From Candidatus Avispirillum faecium (GTDB lineage: Bacteria; Bacillota; Clostridia; Oscillospirales; CAG-272), in assembly GCA_904396155.1 (NCBI GenBank), contig CAJFOI010000050.1, positions 1-64,000 on the forward strand: DNA of 64,000 nucleotides, written 5' to 3'. The notes below the pieces were generated by a model, which saw only the letters and a program-made list of their open reading frames with translations, was not told the origin of the DNA and did not search any database. Position 1 is the stretch's first letter, and each line of letters opens with the position of its first letter. This document shows, one piece after another, positions 16,263 to 24,987 of the stretch. Made by a program: the position numbers and the translations under genes.

Positions 16263-18614
16263 ATGGACAAAAAAAGAATGCCGGCGTCTGCCGGCCAGGC
16301 GATCCGGGATACGATCCGGCGCGTGGGGGAGAAAATCAAGGGGAGTGATGTGTCCTCCCTGCGCCGGGCATTTTTTCCGGCGGGGGTTTTTCTTGCGGGG
16401 ATTCTTTCCGGCTCTACCGATATCATCGCGGGTGTGTATCCGTTTGGTGCGGCGCTCCTGTGCGCAGTTTCCGGGTGGACCGGCGCCGCCTGTGCCTATG
16501 CAGGCGCAGTGCTGGGGACACTGGGCATGTCCGCAGGCGGATTGTGGTACGTGCTGATTTACACGGGGATCCTGGCGGCGCGCATCGGGGCGGGGCTTTT
16601 TGCAAATCGTGCCCACTGGAAGGACAAGCGCTCCATGATACACCGACTGTTTTTTGAAGGCGGCGGTGTGCGGAGTCTGATCGCCATGTCTGCCGGGGTC
16701 GCAGCGGGCTGTGTTTCCATATTCGGTGGAGTAAGCCTGTATTACGATATATTTCAAGCGATCCTTGGGGTTGTGTTGTATCCGCTCTTTTGTGCGGCCT
16801 TTCAGATGGCGGGAAGCCGACAGGTTTCCCGAGAGCTGCGACTGGCAGGGATGTGCGGTGTGCTTTTTGCACTGACGATGGCGCTGGATTCCATCCCTGT
16901 TCCCTTTAGTATCGGGATCCTGTTTTCCTACTTTGTAACGCTGTACGTCACCTATGCGGGCGGAATTCCATATGGCATCGCCTGGGGACTATTCTGCGGT
17001 ATCGCCTTGGAGGCCATCTATGCACCTATGTATCCCATCGCTGCGCTGTGTGCGGGACTGTTGTATCAAATGTCTGCCGGAGGTGCGGTGCTGATTGCCG
17101 GTGCAATCAGTATGAGCTGGGCCCTGGGAGCCGGAGGCTTTGCAGCTATTACGGATGTGGCGCCGGAGCTGGCGCTGGTCTGCGCGGTGATGGCACCACT
17201 GCTTTCTTTTCACCTGCTCCCACAAAAATTGCCTGCCTTCCTTGTTCCGTCACAGGAGGATACGGCTGCACAGGTGATTGTCCGAACAAACAAGCCGCAG
17301 CTCCGGTATGCCCGGATCTGCCGTTCCCTGGAATCCCTGTCGAAGCTTCTGTTTCGTGTATCGGACAAGCTGCGGTGTCCTGCACCCAAGGAGGCCTGTC
17401 AGATGTGCACCGCGGTGCGTGCCCGGTATTGCTGTGGCTGTCCCCACGAAGGGATCTGTACGGGCCGTGAGGAGGAAGAGGTACAGTCCTTTTTCGACAA
17501 TATGGCGCACCGCCTGTCCACCCATGGCAGGGTGAGCGCCCAAATCGTGCCGGAGGCACTGGCACGGCGCTGCCATCATATGGATGCCATTTTGGATGCG
17601 GTAAACATGTCGGCCAGACGAGCGGCGGGCGCCAGTGATGCGTCGGAGAGAACGGAGCTGTTTGCCTCGGATTATGCGGTGATCGCAGAGATGCTCCGGG
17701 AGACCGGAGAGACAGATGTCCAGTGGGAGCGGGATGAAAAAACAGAAGGGGCGCTGCGCCGGGCGTTGCAGCGGCAGGGATTTTCCTATACCGACGCATC
17801 GGTGTACGGCGTGCGTCAGCGGCACATATATATGCACGGAGTGCATTTGTCCGGCGGCTCCGGTGCGGAGGATATCCGCCAGTGTGCGGAGGAGGTCCTG
17901 GGAGGACGGCTGTCCACGCCGGAGTTTTCCCTGGACGGTGCATACGTCTCCGCCGCCATGCACTCTGTTCCCATGTTTGGAATCAAAAGCGGACGCTACT
18001 GCTCTGCCGGTATTCGGGATGAGACCAGCGGAGACAGTGTGTGTTCCTTTCAAAACAGCGAGGGATATTTTTATACGCTTGTCTCCGACGGGATGGGCAG
18101 CGGCCGGGAGGCCGCACTGACCAGTGGGATCTCTGCGGTATTTTTGGAAAAGCTGCTGATGGCCGGATGCCCGATGAAGGGGGCACTGGAGATGCTCAAC
18201 TGCTTTATCCGGGGCAGCGAAGGAGAATGCTTTACTACAGTGGATCTGATGGAAGCGGATCTGCTCACGGGAAGGGCACGCTTTATCAAGAGCGGCGCGG
18301 CGCCCTCTTTTGTGATCCGCGGCGGACAGCTGTTCAGACTCCATTCCAAAACGGTGCCGGTGGGGATCATTCGGGCACTGGACGCGGAAGCGATCTCTTT
18401 TGACCTGCAGGACGGAGATACGGTGATCATGATGAGTGACGGCGTCACGGGAAATTATGAGGATTGTCCCTGGCTGTACGAGCTGCTTTCCAGCGGGCTT
18501 ATGCATATGGATTCCCCGGCGGCAGCTGCCCGTCTGATTGGGGAGCGGGCTGCCCAGGCGATGGGGAGAGAAGACGACATCACTGTCTGTGTCATGCAGG
18601 TGGAGCGCGCATAG
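16263..18614 (+). CDS. spoIIE: stage II sporulation protein E (PP2C phosphatase)
   Basis: Membrane phosphatase that dephosphorylates SpoIIAA to switch on sigma-F in the forespore and binds FtsZ at the polar septum. From the start at 16263 it has 783 residues: a hydrophobic N-terminal region with about ten spans (40-310), a central FtsZ/regulatory part with a Cys-rich stretch (CQMCTAVRARYCCGCPHEGIC), and a PP2C domain from about 560. Metal-binding D609 lies in VSDGMGSG, matching D610 of the Bacillus protein, and the second Asp is in MMSDGVTG. GAGG at 16250-16253 decides this start; in-frame starts at 16203 or upstream lie too near or before the promoter. It is the best evidence that the organism sporulates. 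Confidence 0.95.
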   Translation: MDKKRMPASAGQAIRDTIRRVGEKIKGSDVSSLRRAFFPAGVFLAGILSGSTDIIAGVYPFGAALLCAVSGWTGAACAYAGAVLGTLGMSAGGLWYVLIYTGILAARIGAGLFANRAHWKDKRSMIHRLFFEGGGVRSLIAMSAGVAAGCVSIFGGVSLYYDIFQAILGVVLYPLFCAAFQMAGSRQVSRELRLAGMCGVLFALTMALDSIPVPFSIGILFSYFVTLYVTYAGGIPYGIAWGLFCGIALEAIYAPMYPIAALCAGLLYQMSAGGAVLIAGAISMSWALGAGGFAAITDVAPELALVCAVMAPLLSFHLLPQKLPAFLVPSQEDTAAQVIVRTNKPQLRYARICRSLESLSKLLFRVSDKLRCPAPKEACQMCTAVRARYCCGCPHEGICTGREEEEVQSFFDNMAHRLSTHGRVSAQIVPEALARRCHHMDAILDAVNMSARRAAGASDASERTELFASDYAVIAEMLRETGETDVQWERDEKTEGALRRALQRQGFSYTDASVYGVRQRHIYMHGVHLSGGSGAEDIRQCAEEVLGGRLSTPEFSLDGAYVSAAMHSVPMFGIKSGRYCSAGIRDETSGDSVCSFQNSEGYFYTLVSDGMGSGREAALTSGISAVFLEKLLMAGCPMKGALEMLNCFIRGSEGECFTTVDLMEADLLTGRARFIKSGAAPSFVIRGGQLFRLHSKTVPVGIIRALDAEAISFDLQDGDTVIMMSDGVTGNYEDCPWLYELLSSGLMHMDSPAAAARLIGERAAQAMGREDDITVCVMQVERA

Positions 18615-18630
18615 CTGTACAAATGCTAAA

Positions 18631-19056
18631 AGAACAATCCCCCAGTCAGCTTCGCTGACATCCCCCTTTACACAAGGGGGACTTTATTACTTAGCCTCCC
18701 CTGTGGTGCAGCTCCGCAGGAGATGCTGGGGTGGCGGCTTGCCGTAGGCAAGTCGAAGGGGTTGTAAAGAGGGACAATCCCTCAGACTCCACTTACGCAA
18801 AGCCAGATCCCTTGGCGGCTCTGCAAGAGACGCCCACATGGGAGCCTTTCTTTACTAAGCCTCCCCTTTATAAAGAAGGGAAGCTGACGGAAGGGTTGTG
18901 TATAACAATCCCTCACCCGTTTCGCGGGATTGGCCCCCAAAGTTGCCTTGCATCTCCCCACAAGGGAGCCTAAATATGAAAAGCCTCCCCTTCTTTTTCT
19001 TCGTGAAGGGGAGGTGTCGGTGAAACCGACGGAGGGGTTGCCGCAGGCCCACTTTC
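18631..19056. repeat. hairpin-rich interspersed repeat cluster
   Basis: The space between the convergent spoIIE and ABC ATPase genes is filled by repeat words: CAATCCCCCAGTCAGC-TTC-GCTGAC (18635-18659), CCCCCTT/AAGGGGG, CTTGCC-GTA-GGCAAG (18738-18752), ACAATCCCTC (18775), GGCGGCTCTGCAAGAGACGC, and a GGGGAGG block ending in GAGGGGTTG. The same words recur at 22622, 28366 and 55530. No protein is coded here that I can support. The stems may act as terminators for both flanking operons. Confidence 0.8.
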
Positions 19057-19074
19057 AGATATGATTCTTCCTCA

Positions 19075-19890
19075 TTACTCACTCAGAAGAATCCGGTCCG
19101 TTGCAAACTCCTCTTTTTTCTTTTCCGTATAGAGTTTCATCAGCCCGTCCATTGTCATTTCTTTTCGCGCCTTGCCTTCCAGGGAAAGAATAATCGAACC
19201 GCTGTCCATCATGATGGTTCTGCTTCCGGTGGCCAGTGCCTGCTTCATGTTGTGGGTGATCATCAGTGTGGTCAGATGGTTTTCCCGCACAATATCATTG
19301 GTGATTTCCATAATTTTTTCGGCAGTGGCCGGGTCCAGCGCGGCGGTGTGTTCGTCCAGCAGCAGCAGATCCGGCATGACGATGGTGCACATGAGCAGTG
19401 TCACCACCTGCCGCTGGCCGCCGGAGAGCAGCCCCACTTTTGTCTTCATTCTGTCTTCCAGTCCCATGTTGAACCTTGCAAGAGCCTGGCGGAACAGGGC
19501 GGCTTTCTTTTTGGTGAGCGCGGGTGCAAACGGGCCGCTGTGGGCACGGGTGTAGGCCAGGGCAAGATTTTCTTCGATGGTCATGCCCGGGGCCGTTCCC
19601 TTCATGGGATCCTGGAAAACCCGGCCGATCCTGCGGGCGCGCTTGTACTCCGGCAAAAATGTGATGTCTTCTCCTCCCAGTCGAATGGAGCCCCTGTCCG
19701 GCAGATAGGTTCCGCAGATTGCATTGAACAGCGTGCTTTTTCCGGCGCCGTTGGAACCGATGATGGTGACAAAGTCTCCCTTTTCCAGAGAAAGCGTTAC
19801 GTCTTTCAGGGCCACGTGCTCATTTACTGTTCCCTTGCCAAAGGTTTTGGACAAATGGGAAATTTTCAGCATCGGTACTTGTGTATTCAT
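19075..19890 (-). CDS. ABC transporter ATP-binding protein (TrpXYZ type)
   Basis: A 271-residue ATPase of a putative tryptophan importer. Walker A is GSNGAGKST (about residue 45), the signature is LLSGGQRQ, Walker B is DLLLLDEHTAALDP, and the switch histidine is in MITHNM. It overlaps the permease gene by 4 bases. Members of this group pair with an ABC_sub_bind lipoprotein and a 9-10 span permease, as here. The assignment to tryptophan rests on the Trp T-box leader further upstream rather than on the ATPase itself. It is the last gene of the operon; only repeats follow. Confidence 0.88.
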   Translation of the reverse strand: MNTQVPMLKISHLSKTFGKGTVNEHVALKDVTLSLEKGDFVTIIGSNGAGKSTLFNAICGTYLPDRGSIRLGGEDITFLPEYKRARRIGRVFQDPMKGTAPGMTIEENLALAYTRAHSGPFAPALTKKKAALFRQALARFNMGLEDRMKTKVGLLSGGQRQVVTLLMCTIVMPDLLLLDEHTAALDPATAEKIMEITNDIVRENHLTTLMITHNMKQALATGSRTIMMDSGSIILSLEGKARKEMTMDGLMKLYTEKKKEEFATDRILLSE

Positions 19891-20816
19891 GCCCGTCGTG
19901 CCTCCCGTTTGTTTTTCCATGTGGCAACTGTATCTTTCATGGCGGGGATGATCAATGTAATGGCCACGATCACCGCACACAAAAGTTTCATCAGATTGGC
20001 ACTGTTGTCTCCGAACAGTTCCGCATCCACTACAAAGGTGACGATCATTTTGTAAATGATGGAGCCGCACACGGCAGAGACAAGGCCCAGAGTGACGCCG
20101 CGTCTGCCCCGGGGAAACAGAGAGAACAATGCTTCCCCGATGATTACCGCCGCAAGGCCGTAGATCAGGGTGCCGCTGCTGGAACTTGCATCGGAGTACC
20201 CCACGTAGTGGGCGATGAGCGCACCGGAGAGGGCGATCAGGCCGTTGGAGATGCAAAGGCCGATGATTTTTGTCCGGTCCACATTGATGGAGGAAGCCCG
20301 CACCATGTCCGGATTGTCTCCGGTGGCCCGAATGCACATACCCAGGTGGGTTTTGAAGAACAGGATCATGAGGACAATCACGCCTATGCACAGAATGGCG
20401 GCGAGAACGGCGCCGGCGATCTTCTTGTCATCCCGGGAGGCGTCTTCTCCAAGGACGGCGTAGGCGATTTTGAACAGTGCCTGGTCCCCGATGGCCAGGT
20501 TGGGGCCGTGCCGCACCATGAGGTTGATCGAATACAGGCCGCTCATGGTGATGATTCCGGCCAGCACCGGATGGACCTTCAGCTTTGTCTGCAAAATCCC
20601 GGTGGTAAATCCGGCGGCCACACCTGCCAGCAGTGCAAACAGCAGGGAAAGCCGCGGGTATCCCAGGACGGCGGTGGCTGCAGCTACCGCGTTTCCAAAC
20701 CCGAAGGAACCTTCCGTCGTCAGGTCCGGGATGTTCAGTACGCGCAGGGAGATGAAGACGCCGATCGCCAGAAGTCCGTACAGGAAGCCTTCCTGCAGGG
20801 CTGTTACGTATAACAT
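19887..20816 (-). CDS. ABC transporter permease (TrpXYZ type)
   Basis: A 309-residue membrane protein of the branched-chain amino acid permease family (BPD_transp_2). About eight to ten hydrophobic spans are visible, with EGSFGFGNAVAAA near residue 36, FFKTHLGMCIRATGDNPDMVRASSI in the cytoplasmic coupling loop and GLCISNGLIALSGALIAHYVG after it. It lies between its lipoprotein (33 bp upstream) and ATPase (4-base overlap). Confidence 0.88.
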   Translation of the reverse strand: MLYVTALQEGFLYGLLAIGVFISLRVLNIPDLTTEGSFGFGNAVAAATAVLGYPRLSLLFALLAGVAAGFTTGILQTKLKVHPVLAGIITMSGLYSINLMVRHGPNLAIGDQALFKIAYAVLGEDASRDDKKIAGAVLAAILCIGVIVLMILFFKTHLGMCIRATGDNPDMVRASSINVDRTKIIGLCISNGLIALSGALIAHYVGYSDASSSSGTLIYGLAAVIIGEALFSLFPRGRRGVTLGLVSAVCGSIIYKMIVTFVVDAELFGDNSANLMKLLCAVIVAITLIIPAMKDTVATWKNKREARRA

Positions 20817-20849
20817 GATTCTTTATCCTTCTACTTTTCCATAAAATGT

Positions 20850-21869
20850 TCAGTTTTCGTACAGGTTGACGGTGTACCCAAGGGTGTCCTCGTCAGGGAT
20901 GGCAACTTCCAAAGTCTCTGCCAGTGCTTTGTTGATGGTGCAATAGTCGATCTCTACAACGATCGAGGGGATCTGTGTCAGCGCCGTTCCTTCCAGATAT
21001 TTCACCGCCATGGCAGCAGTTTTTTCTCCGATCCCCTTGTCGTCAATAGCCAGGGTGGCCAGGCATCCGGACGCCACTGTCGTCGCGGAGGAACAGTAAG
21101 TGGGGATTTTTTCGTCCTCGCAGATTTCCACAAGGGCGGAAATACCGGATTGGACGACGGCGTCATTGGGGATGAAGATCACATCTGCGCCGTCTGCGAT
21201 CAGGGCTTCCGTTACGCTGCCCACGTCGTCGGAGGTCTCCACGGTCTTTACAGTGTAGTCGATATTTTGGGAATCCAGGTACGCGCAGGCGGACGTCACC
21301 GTGTCTGTGGCATTTGCCTGGGCGGTGCAGTAGATGAAGCCGAATTTTGAAATATCCGGTGTGAGGGTGTACGCCAGATCTATGATATCAGAGGTGGGAA
21401 TGGCATTGGAAGTGCCGGTGGCATTTTTGTCCGGATGTTCCATGTCTGTGATCACCTCAGCGGCTTCGGGAGCGGACACGGCACAGAAGAAATTGGGCGT
21501 CTCCGATTCCATGCTGACGTAGGCCTGGGTGGCGGGGGTGGCGATGGTAAATACAGCGTCATAGGTGTCGTCGTCCATGGTTGCACAGATCGTGGACAAA
21601 GTGGTGGCGTCGCCCTGGGCGCACTTGTAGTCGATGGTGGTGTTTCCCTTGGTGTAGCCGGCTGCCTCCAGACCGGCGATGATGCCGTCCCGCATATCCA
21701 GGAAAGCGCCGTTCTCGATTTGGGAGATAATGCCGAATTTGTAGGTCTCTCCCGCACTGTCTTGATTGTCCCCTGCATGGTCCGGAGCGTCTTCCTTTGC
21801 GCATCCGCCTGCGAGCAGGGGTACTGCCAGCAAAGTGAGCAGCAAGAGAACAGAAATCAGTTTTTTCAT
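20850..21869 (-). CDS. ABC transporter substrate-binding lipoprotein (TrpX type)
   Basis: A 339-residue secreted lipoprotein. The signal peptide ends in the lipobox LLAGGC (Cys about 23). The mature part is the ABC_sub_bind periplasmic fold with two lobes: FGIISQIENGAFLDMRDG, YKCAQGDATTLSTICATM, DAVFTIATPATQAY, GADVIFIPNDAVVQSG and AIDDKGIGEKTAAMAVKYLEG. The family includes TrpX, predicted elsewhere to bind tryptophan. GGAGG precedes the start. The 110 bp upstream contain no good minus-strand promoter, consistent with transcription arriving from the T-box promoter at 22567-22595. Confidence 0.88.
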   Translation of the reverse strand: MKKLISVLLLLTLLAVPLLAGGCAKEDAPDHAGDNQDSAGETYKFGIISQIENGAFLDMRDGIIAGLEAAGYTKGNTTIDYKCAQGDATTLSTICATMDDDTYDAVFTIATPATQAYVSMESETPNFFCAVSAPEAAEVITDMEHPDKNATGTSNAIPTSDIIDLAYTLTPDISKFGFIYCTAQANATDTVTSACAYLDSQNIDYTVKTVETSDDVGSVTEALIADGADVIFIPNDAVVQSGISALVEICEDEKIPTYCSSATTVASGCLATLAIDDKGIGEKTAAMAVKYLEGTALTQIPSIVVEIDYCTINKALAETLEVAIPDEDTLGYTVNLYEN

Positions 21870-21923
21870 AGTAATCCTCCAAAATTAAGTTTTTATATTC
21901 AGCCGCAAAAGCGGAGTCTGACT

Positions 21924-21951
21924 TGTTTTTTATCCCTTGCTCCGGTATACT
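21924..21951 (+). promoter_or_regulatory. possible promoter of the Dabb gene
   Basis: TTGTTT (21924-21929), 16-bp spacer, TATACT (21946-21951), 28 bp before the start codon. The -35 box is a weak match. Confidence 0.45.
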
Positions 21952-21979
21952 TTACATATACGAAAGAGGAGGGACGCCT

Positions 21980-22276
21980 ATGATCCACATGGTGTTTATG
22001 AAATTTGAAGCGGGCTTTTTCACACCGGCGGTATTTCAAAGGATCGCCGGCGCATTCAAAAGCTTGCAGGAGGCGCTGCCGGAGCAGATTTTGTCTGTGC
22101 AGGTCCTGGAAAACTGTGTTTGTCGAAAGGAAAACATGGATCTGCTGATCCGCATGGAACTGAGCGGTCCGGATGCGCTGGAGGCATATCTCCGCCATCC
22201 GGTGCATCGGGGGATCGGAGAAGAGATGAATCCTCACATCGTGCAGCGCTGCTCCTTTGATTGCAGGGAGCAGTAA
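21980..22276 (+). CDS. Dabb (stress-responsive alpha/beta barrel) protein
   Basis: A 98-residue ferredoxin-like alpha/beta domain. The start MIHMVFMKF, then LENCVCRKENMDLLIRMELSGPDALEAYLRHPVHRGI, matches the Dabb pattern, with the usual histidines at the start and in the HPVH motif. Function of the family is poorly defined; members are small dimeric stress or binding proteins. GAGGAGGG supports the start. The gene lies antisense between the Trp T-box leader and the transporter genes it probably controls, so transcription of the two strands must collide here. Confidence 0.85.
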   Translation: MIHMVFMKFEAGFFTPAVFQRIAGAFKSLQEALPEQILSVQVLENCVCRKENMDLLIRMELSGPDALEAYLRHPVHRGIGEEMNPHIVQRCSFDCREQ

Positions 22277-22560
22277 AAACAAAAAGATCCTGCCCACAAA
22301 GGACAGGATCTTACCTGCGGTACCACCTTTTTTGCATGCAAAAACACATGCCGCTCGTCAGAGTGCCAACACACCCCTTGCCTTTAACGCAGGCATACGG
22401 TCCGGGTACTAAACACAAAAAATTACAGATGTGCTGTTCTCCATTCCCTCAGCGATCCATTTGCCGGGCGACCTGCCGCGGGGCTTTCACCCTCCCCCGC
22501 TCTCTGTAGACGTCCACGTCGGTTTGATCTTCGCTTCACAGGTTTCATCACACTATTGAT
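22276..22560 (-). ncRNA. T-box leader, tryptophan specifier (UGG)
   Basis: Read on the minus strand: Stem I region from about 22560, the distal-loop motif GGTGAAAGCC, then GCAAATGGATCG with the specifier triplet TGG at 22459-22457 (Trp), later the T-box AAGGTGGTACCGC (22317-22327 core) and a terminator stem AAGATCCTG...CAGGATCTT with a T run (22312-22276). Uncharged tRNA-Trp would stabilise the antiterminator. The next minus-strand genes are the TrpXYZ-type transporter, starting about 400 nt downstream past the antisense Dabb gene. The specifier reading is made by alignment to known leaders by eye. Confidence 0.87.
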
Positions 22561-22566
22561 GGGGGC

Positions 22567-22595
22567 ATTATACTACACCACGGAGACGTTGTCAA
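22567..22595 (-). promoter_or_regulatory. promoter of the Trp T-box transcript
   Basis: A consensus promoter on the minus strand: TTGACA (22590-22595), 17-bp spacer, TATAAT (22567-22572). It immediately precedes the T-box leader. Confidence 0.85.
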
Positions 22596-22621
22596 GAGGA
22601 AAATGAAAAAAATTTATTTTG

Positions 22622-22826
22622 CAGTCAATACAACCTCTCCGTCATGGCTGCGCTGACACCACCCCCGGGTCTGCTGCGCAGCCCCACACAGGGGAGGCAA
22701 GGAACGAAATGGCTCCCTTGTAGGCAGCTGCGTAGCAAAACAAAAGGCCCCCATGTGGGCGTCTCTTATAGAGCCGCTAAGGGGGCTGTCTGCGTTAGCA
22801 GACTGAGGGATTGTTTTGTTAAACTT
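22622..22826. repeat. hairpin-rich interspersed repeat
   Basis: Bounded by CAATACAACCTCTCCG on one side and GAGGGATTGTTTT on the other. It contains CCCCACACAGGGGAGG, GGCCCCCATGTGGGCGTCTC and the stem GTCTGC-GTTA-GCAGAC (22788-22803). It is the inverted form of the element at 28366 and lies at the 3' end of the Ytr-like operon. Confidence 0.75.
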
Positions 22827-22832
22827 TGATTT

Positions 22833-23696
22833 TCATGCCAGATTGAGCCTGCGCTTGATCAGCCGGTTGCACAATGCAAATCCTCCCGCAGACAGCGCAA
22901 GGTAAAGCACAATGAAGAACAGAAGGCTGAAATGTATGACGCCTTCCGGATGTGAGAACAGACTGCCTGCAAGCATCAGGTTCCCCGAAGATGCGAAAAT
23001 GACGATGAAAAAGAGCAAAACCGTTACAACGGAGACCACCATATTGATCAAATAGTAAAACCCGATGGCCGCCAGGATCTTGTGTTTTTTTGCCACTACA
23101 GCGCCGATGGTGATGGCGGTGAAGATCATAAAGGTGGCAAACACGATGGAGGTAAGTATCATCAGGACGGTTTCTATTCCGATCAGCAGACGGGACGGCG
23201 TCATGGTAGCGCCCAGCGTCTGGAAAAAGCTTCCGATGTCCCGGAGCACTTCCGTATCAAACAGAGATCCGTGGGGCGCCGCGCCGATGAGCATATAGAT
23301 AAAGACAAAGAAGACGACGGCCAGAAGGGTGATGATCACCCACAAAAGCGTGGACCATGTTTTGGAAAACATGTGAGTAGAGCTTTTTACCGGCAGGGTG
23401 TGGGTGAGGTACCCTTCGTCGGAAAAAAAGTTTTTATAAAAGCGGACAAACACGATAAACGAGGAGATCACCGCGAAAGCCACAAGGATGAAAATGGAAC
23501 CTGCGACGATGAGCCCCAGCGCGATGGTCAAAAGGATCCGGCCCATCGTTTCGTCCCCGCCTCCGGTATATCCCATGTTTGTGAGCAGTTTCATGGCGAT
23601 GCTGCCCAGCAGCGTCGTGCCCAGAGTGAGCAGCATCAGGGGCAGCACCAGCCTGGCGGTATACTTCATATCATAGCGAAATAGTTTCTTCAGCAT
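22833..23696 (-). CDS. ABC-2 type transporter permease
   Basis: A 287-residue membrane protein with six predicted spans (about 17-37, 55-90, 110-140, 165-195, 205-230, 240-270). The N-terminus LKKLFRYDMKYTARLVLP and FYKNFFSDEGYLTHTLPVK are characteristic of permeases found with GntR-controlled Ytr-like exporters. It overlaps the ATPase gene by 7 bp. Substrate unknown; related systems respond to cell-envelope-active compounds. Confidence 0.85.
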   Translation of the reverse strand: MLKKLFRYDMKYTARLVLPLMLLTLGTTLLGSIAMKLLTNMGYTGGGDETMGRILLTIALGLIVAGSIFILVAFAVISSFIVFVRFYKNFFSDEGYLTHTLPVKSSTHMFSKTWSTLLWVIITLLAVVFFVFIYMLIGAAPHGSLFDTEVLRDIGSFFQTLGATMTPSRLLIGIETVLMILTSIVFATFMIFTAITIGAVVAKKHKILAAIGFYYLINMVVSVVTVLLFFIVIFASSGNLMLAGSLFSHPEGVIHFSLLFFIVLYLALSAGGFALCNRLIKRRLNLA

Positions 23697-24394
23697 CTGA
23701 AAACCTCCCGAAACAGTTCGTCGATCCCCTTGCCCAGCTCTTCCCGGACGTTGTCGGCGGAATTGTACATCACCAGCGCGCCGTTGTGGATGAACATGAA
23801 TTCATCCAGCACTTTTTCCACGTCGGAGATCAGGTGTGTGGAGATAATTACGGTAGAAGTCTGATTGTAGTTGGAGACAATGGTGTTCAAAATATAATCT
23901 CTGGTGGCGGGGTCAACGCCGCCGATGGGCTCATCCAGCAGGTACAGCTGCGCGTCCCGGGACATCACCAGTACCAGCTGCACTTTTTCCTTGGTGCCCT
24001 TGGACAGCGCCTTCATCTTTTTGCTCATGGGAACGCCCAAATCCTCCAGCATGGCCCGCGCCTTGTCTGCATCGAAATCCTCATAAAAATCTTCAAAATA
24101 TCGGATCGTTTCCTCTACCCGCATCCCGGGGTCGAAGTAGGTACGCTCCGGCAGATAGGAGACGATGCGCTTGGTCTCCACACCCACGGGCATCCCTGCG
24201 ATAAACAGCTCTCCGGACGTGGGTGTGAGCAGCCCGGCTGCCAGCTTGATCAATGTGGTTTTCCCGCTTCCGTTGGGACCCAGCAGCCCGATCACTTTCC
24301 CCTTGGGAAGTGCGATGCTGAAGTTGTTCAGCGCCAGGTCGCCCTGCCCGTAGCTTTTGCTTAAATTGCGGCATTCAAGAATCGGAAGATCCAT
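23690..24394 (-). CDS. ABC transporter ATP-binding protein (YtrB-like)
   Basis: A 234-residue ATPase. Walker A GPNGSGKTT (about residue 38), Q-loop region YLPERTYFD, a degenerate signature ALSKGTKEKVQL in place of LSGGQ, Walker B LYLLDEPIGGVDP and switch STHL. The altered signature with Lys/Thr is common in this exporter class. It overlaps the GntR gene by 20 bp and the permease by 7 bp, so the three are one tightly coupled operon. Confidence 0.9.
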   Translation of the reverse strand: MDLPILECRNLSKSYGQGDLALNNFSIALPKGKVIGLLGPNGSGKTTLIKLAAGLLTPTSGELFIAGMPVGVETKRIVSYLPERTYFDPGMRVEETIRYFEDFYEDFDADKARAMLEDLGVPMSKKMKALSKGTKEKVQLVLVMSRDAQLYLLDEPIGGVDPATRDYILNTIVSNYNQTSTVIISTHLISDVEKVLDEFMFIHNGALVMYNSADNVREELGKGIDELFREVFRC

Positions 24395-24794
24395 CCGGTT
24401 GTGCCTCCTTTTTCAAATGATTTGTTCCCGCTGCCTTGCTGCAGCAGACCTTGGTGAGCTGTGCGGCCTCCTCCGGAGTGTATCCCAGCTCTGTCATTTT
24501 TTCTGCGAACCCCTGCACAAGCTCCCTTGCGATTTTGTCCCTGGCCCGGGTGATGACCGTGTCGTCTGCTGTGACAAATCGTCCCGCGGTGCCCTGGGTG
24601 ACGACCAGCCCCTCTTCCTCCAAAAGGCCGAAGGCCCGCTGGATGGTGTTGGGATTGATGGATGCGGTCAGCGCAAATTCCCGCACGGAAGGCAGCTTTT
24701 CATTTTTGCTGTACCGCCCGCACACGATGTCGGAACGAATTCGATGCGCAGCCTGCAGGTATATGGGAATCGTCGACTCGAAGGTCCATGCCAT
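24375..24794 (-). CDS. GntR-family regulator, YtrA subfamily
   Basis: A 139-residue repressor. The winged helix (IYLQAAHRIRSDIVCGRY, KLPSVREFALTASINPNTIQRAF, GLVVTQGTAGRFV) is at about 10-75. It is followed only by a short helical dimerisation tail, the YtrA layout. The start at 24794 has AAAGGAG 6-7 bp upstream; an in-frame codon at 24839 falls inside the operator. It probably represses its own operon through the palindrome at 24818-24839. Confidence 0.92.
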   Translation of the reverse strand: MAWTFESTIPIYLQAAHRIRSDIVCGRYSKNEKLPSVREFALTASINPNTIQRAFGLLEEEGLVVTQGTAGRFVTADDTVITRARDKIARELVQGFAEKMTELGYTPEEAAQLTKVCCSKAAGTNHLKKEAQPDGSSDS

Positions 24795-24817
24795 GGCGCT
24801 GCTCCTTTCATGTATCA

Positions 24818-24859
24818 TTGTACTAACACAATAGTACAACAGGCACCGGCATTTGTCAA
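24818..24859 (-). promoter_or_regulatory. promoter and palindromic operator of the GntR/ABC operon
   Basis: On the minus strand, -35 TTGACA (24854-24859), 17-bp spacer, -10 TACTAT (24831-24836). The perfect palindrome TTGTACTA-N6-TAGTACAA (24818-24839) covers the -10 box, an ideal place for repression by the YtrA-like protein. Confidence 0.82.
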
Positions 24860-24916
24860 CCCCTTTTGAAAAAATTTTTTCGTAAATGGTTGCGGCGGGA
24901 AAAAGAAGGGATTTTG

Positions 24917-24945
24917 TTGCAATGGGACGCTCATATGTGTATAAT
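24917..24945 (+). promoter_or_regulatory. promoter of the cysteine synthase-like gene
   Basis: TTGCAA (24917-24922), 17-bp spacer, TATAAT (24940-24945). Confidence 0.72.
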
Positions 24946-24987
24946 GTAATGAGATGCTTATGCCGCCTGGCAAAATGGGAGATACAT

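Noticed and set aside
18631-19056. Insertion sequence or MITE with target duplications
   Set aside because: No transposase, no clear terminal inverted repeats of fixed length and no target duplication could be defined by eye. It is listed only as a repeat.
19891-20391. Possible longer N-terminus of the ABC ATPase
   Set aside because: This part overlaps the permease gene in another frame. The ATPase fold begins at the ATG at 19890, which overlaps the permease stop in the usual coupled manner.
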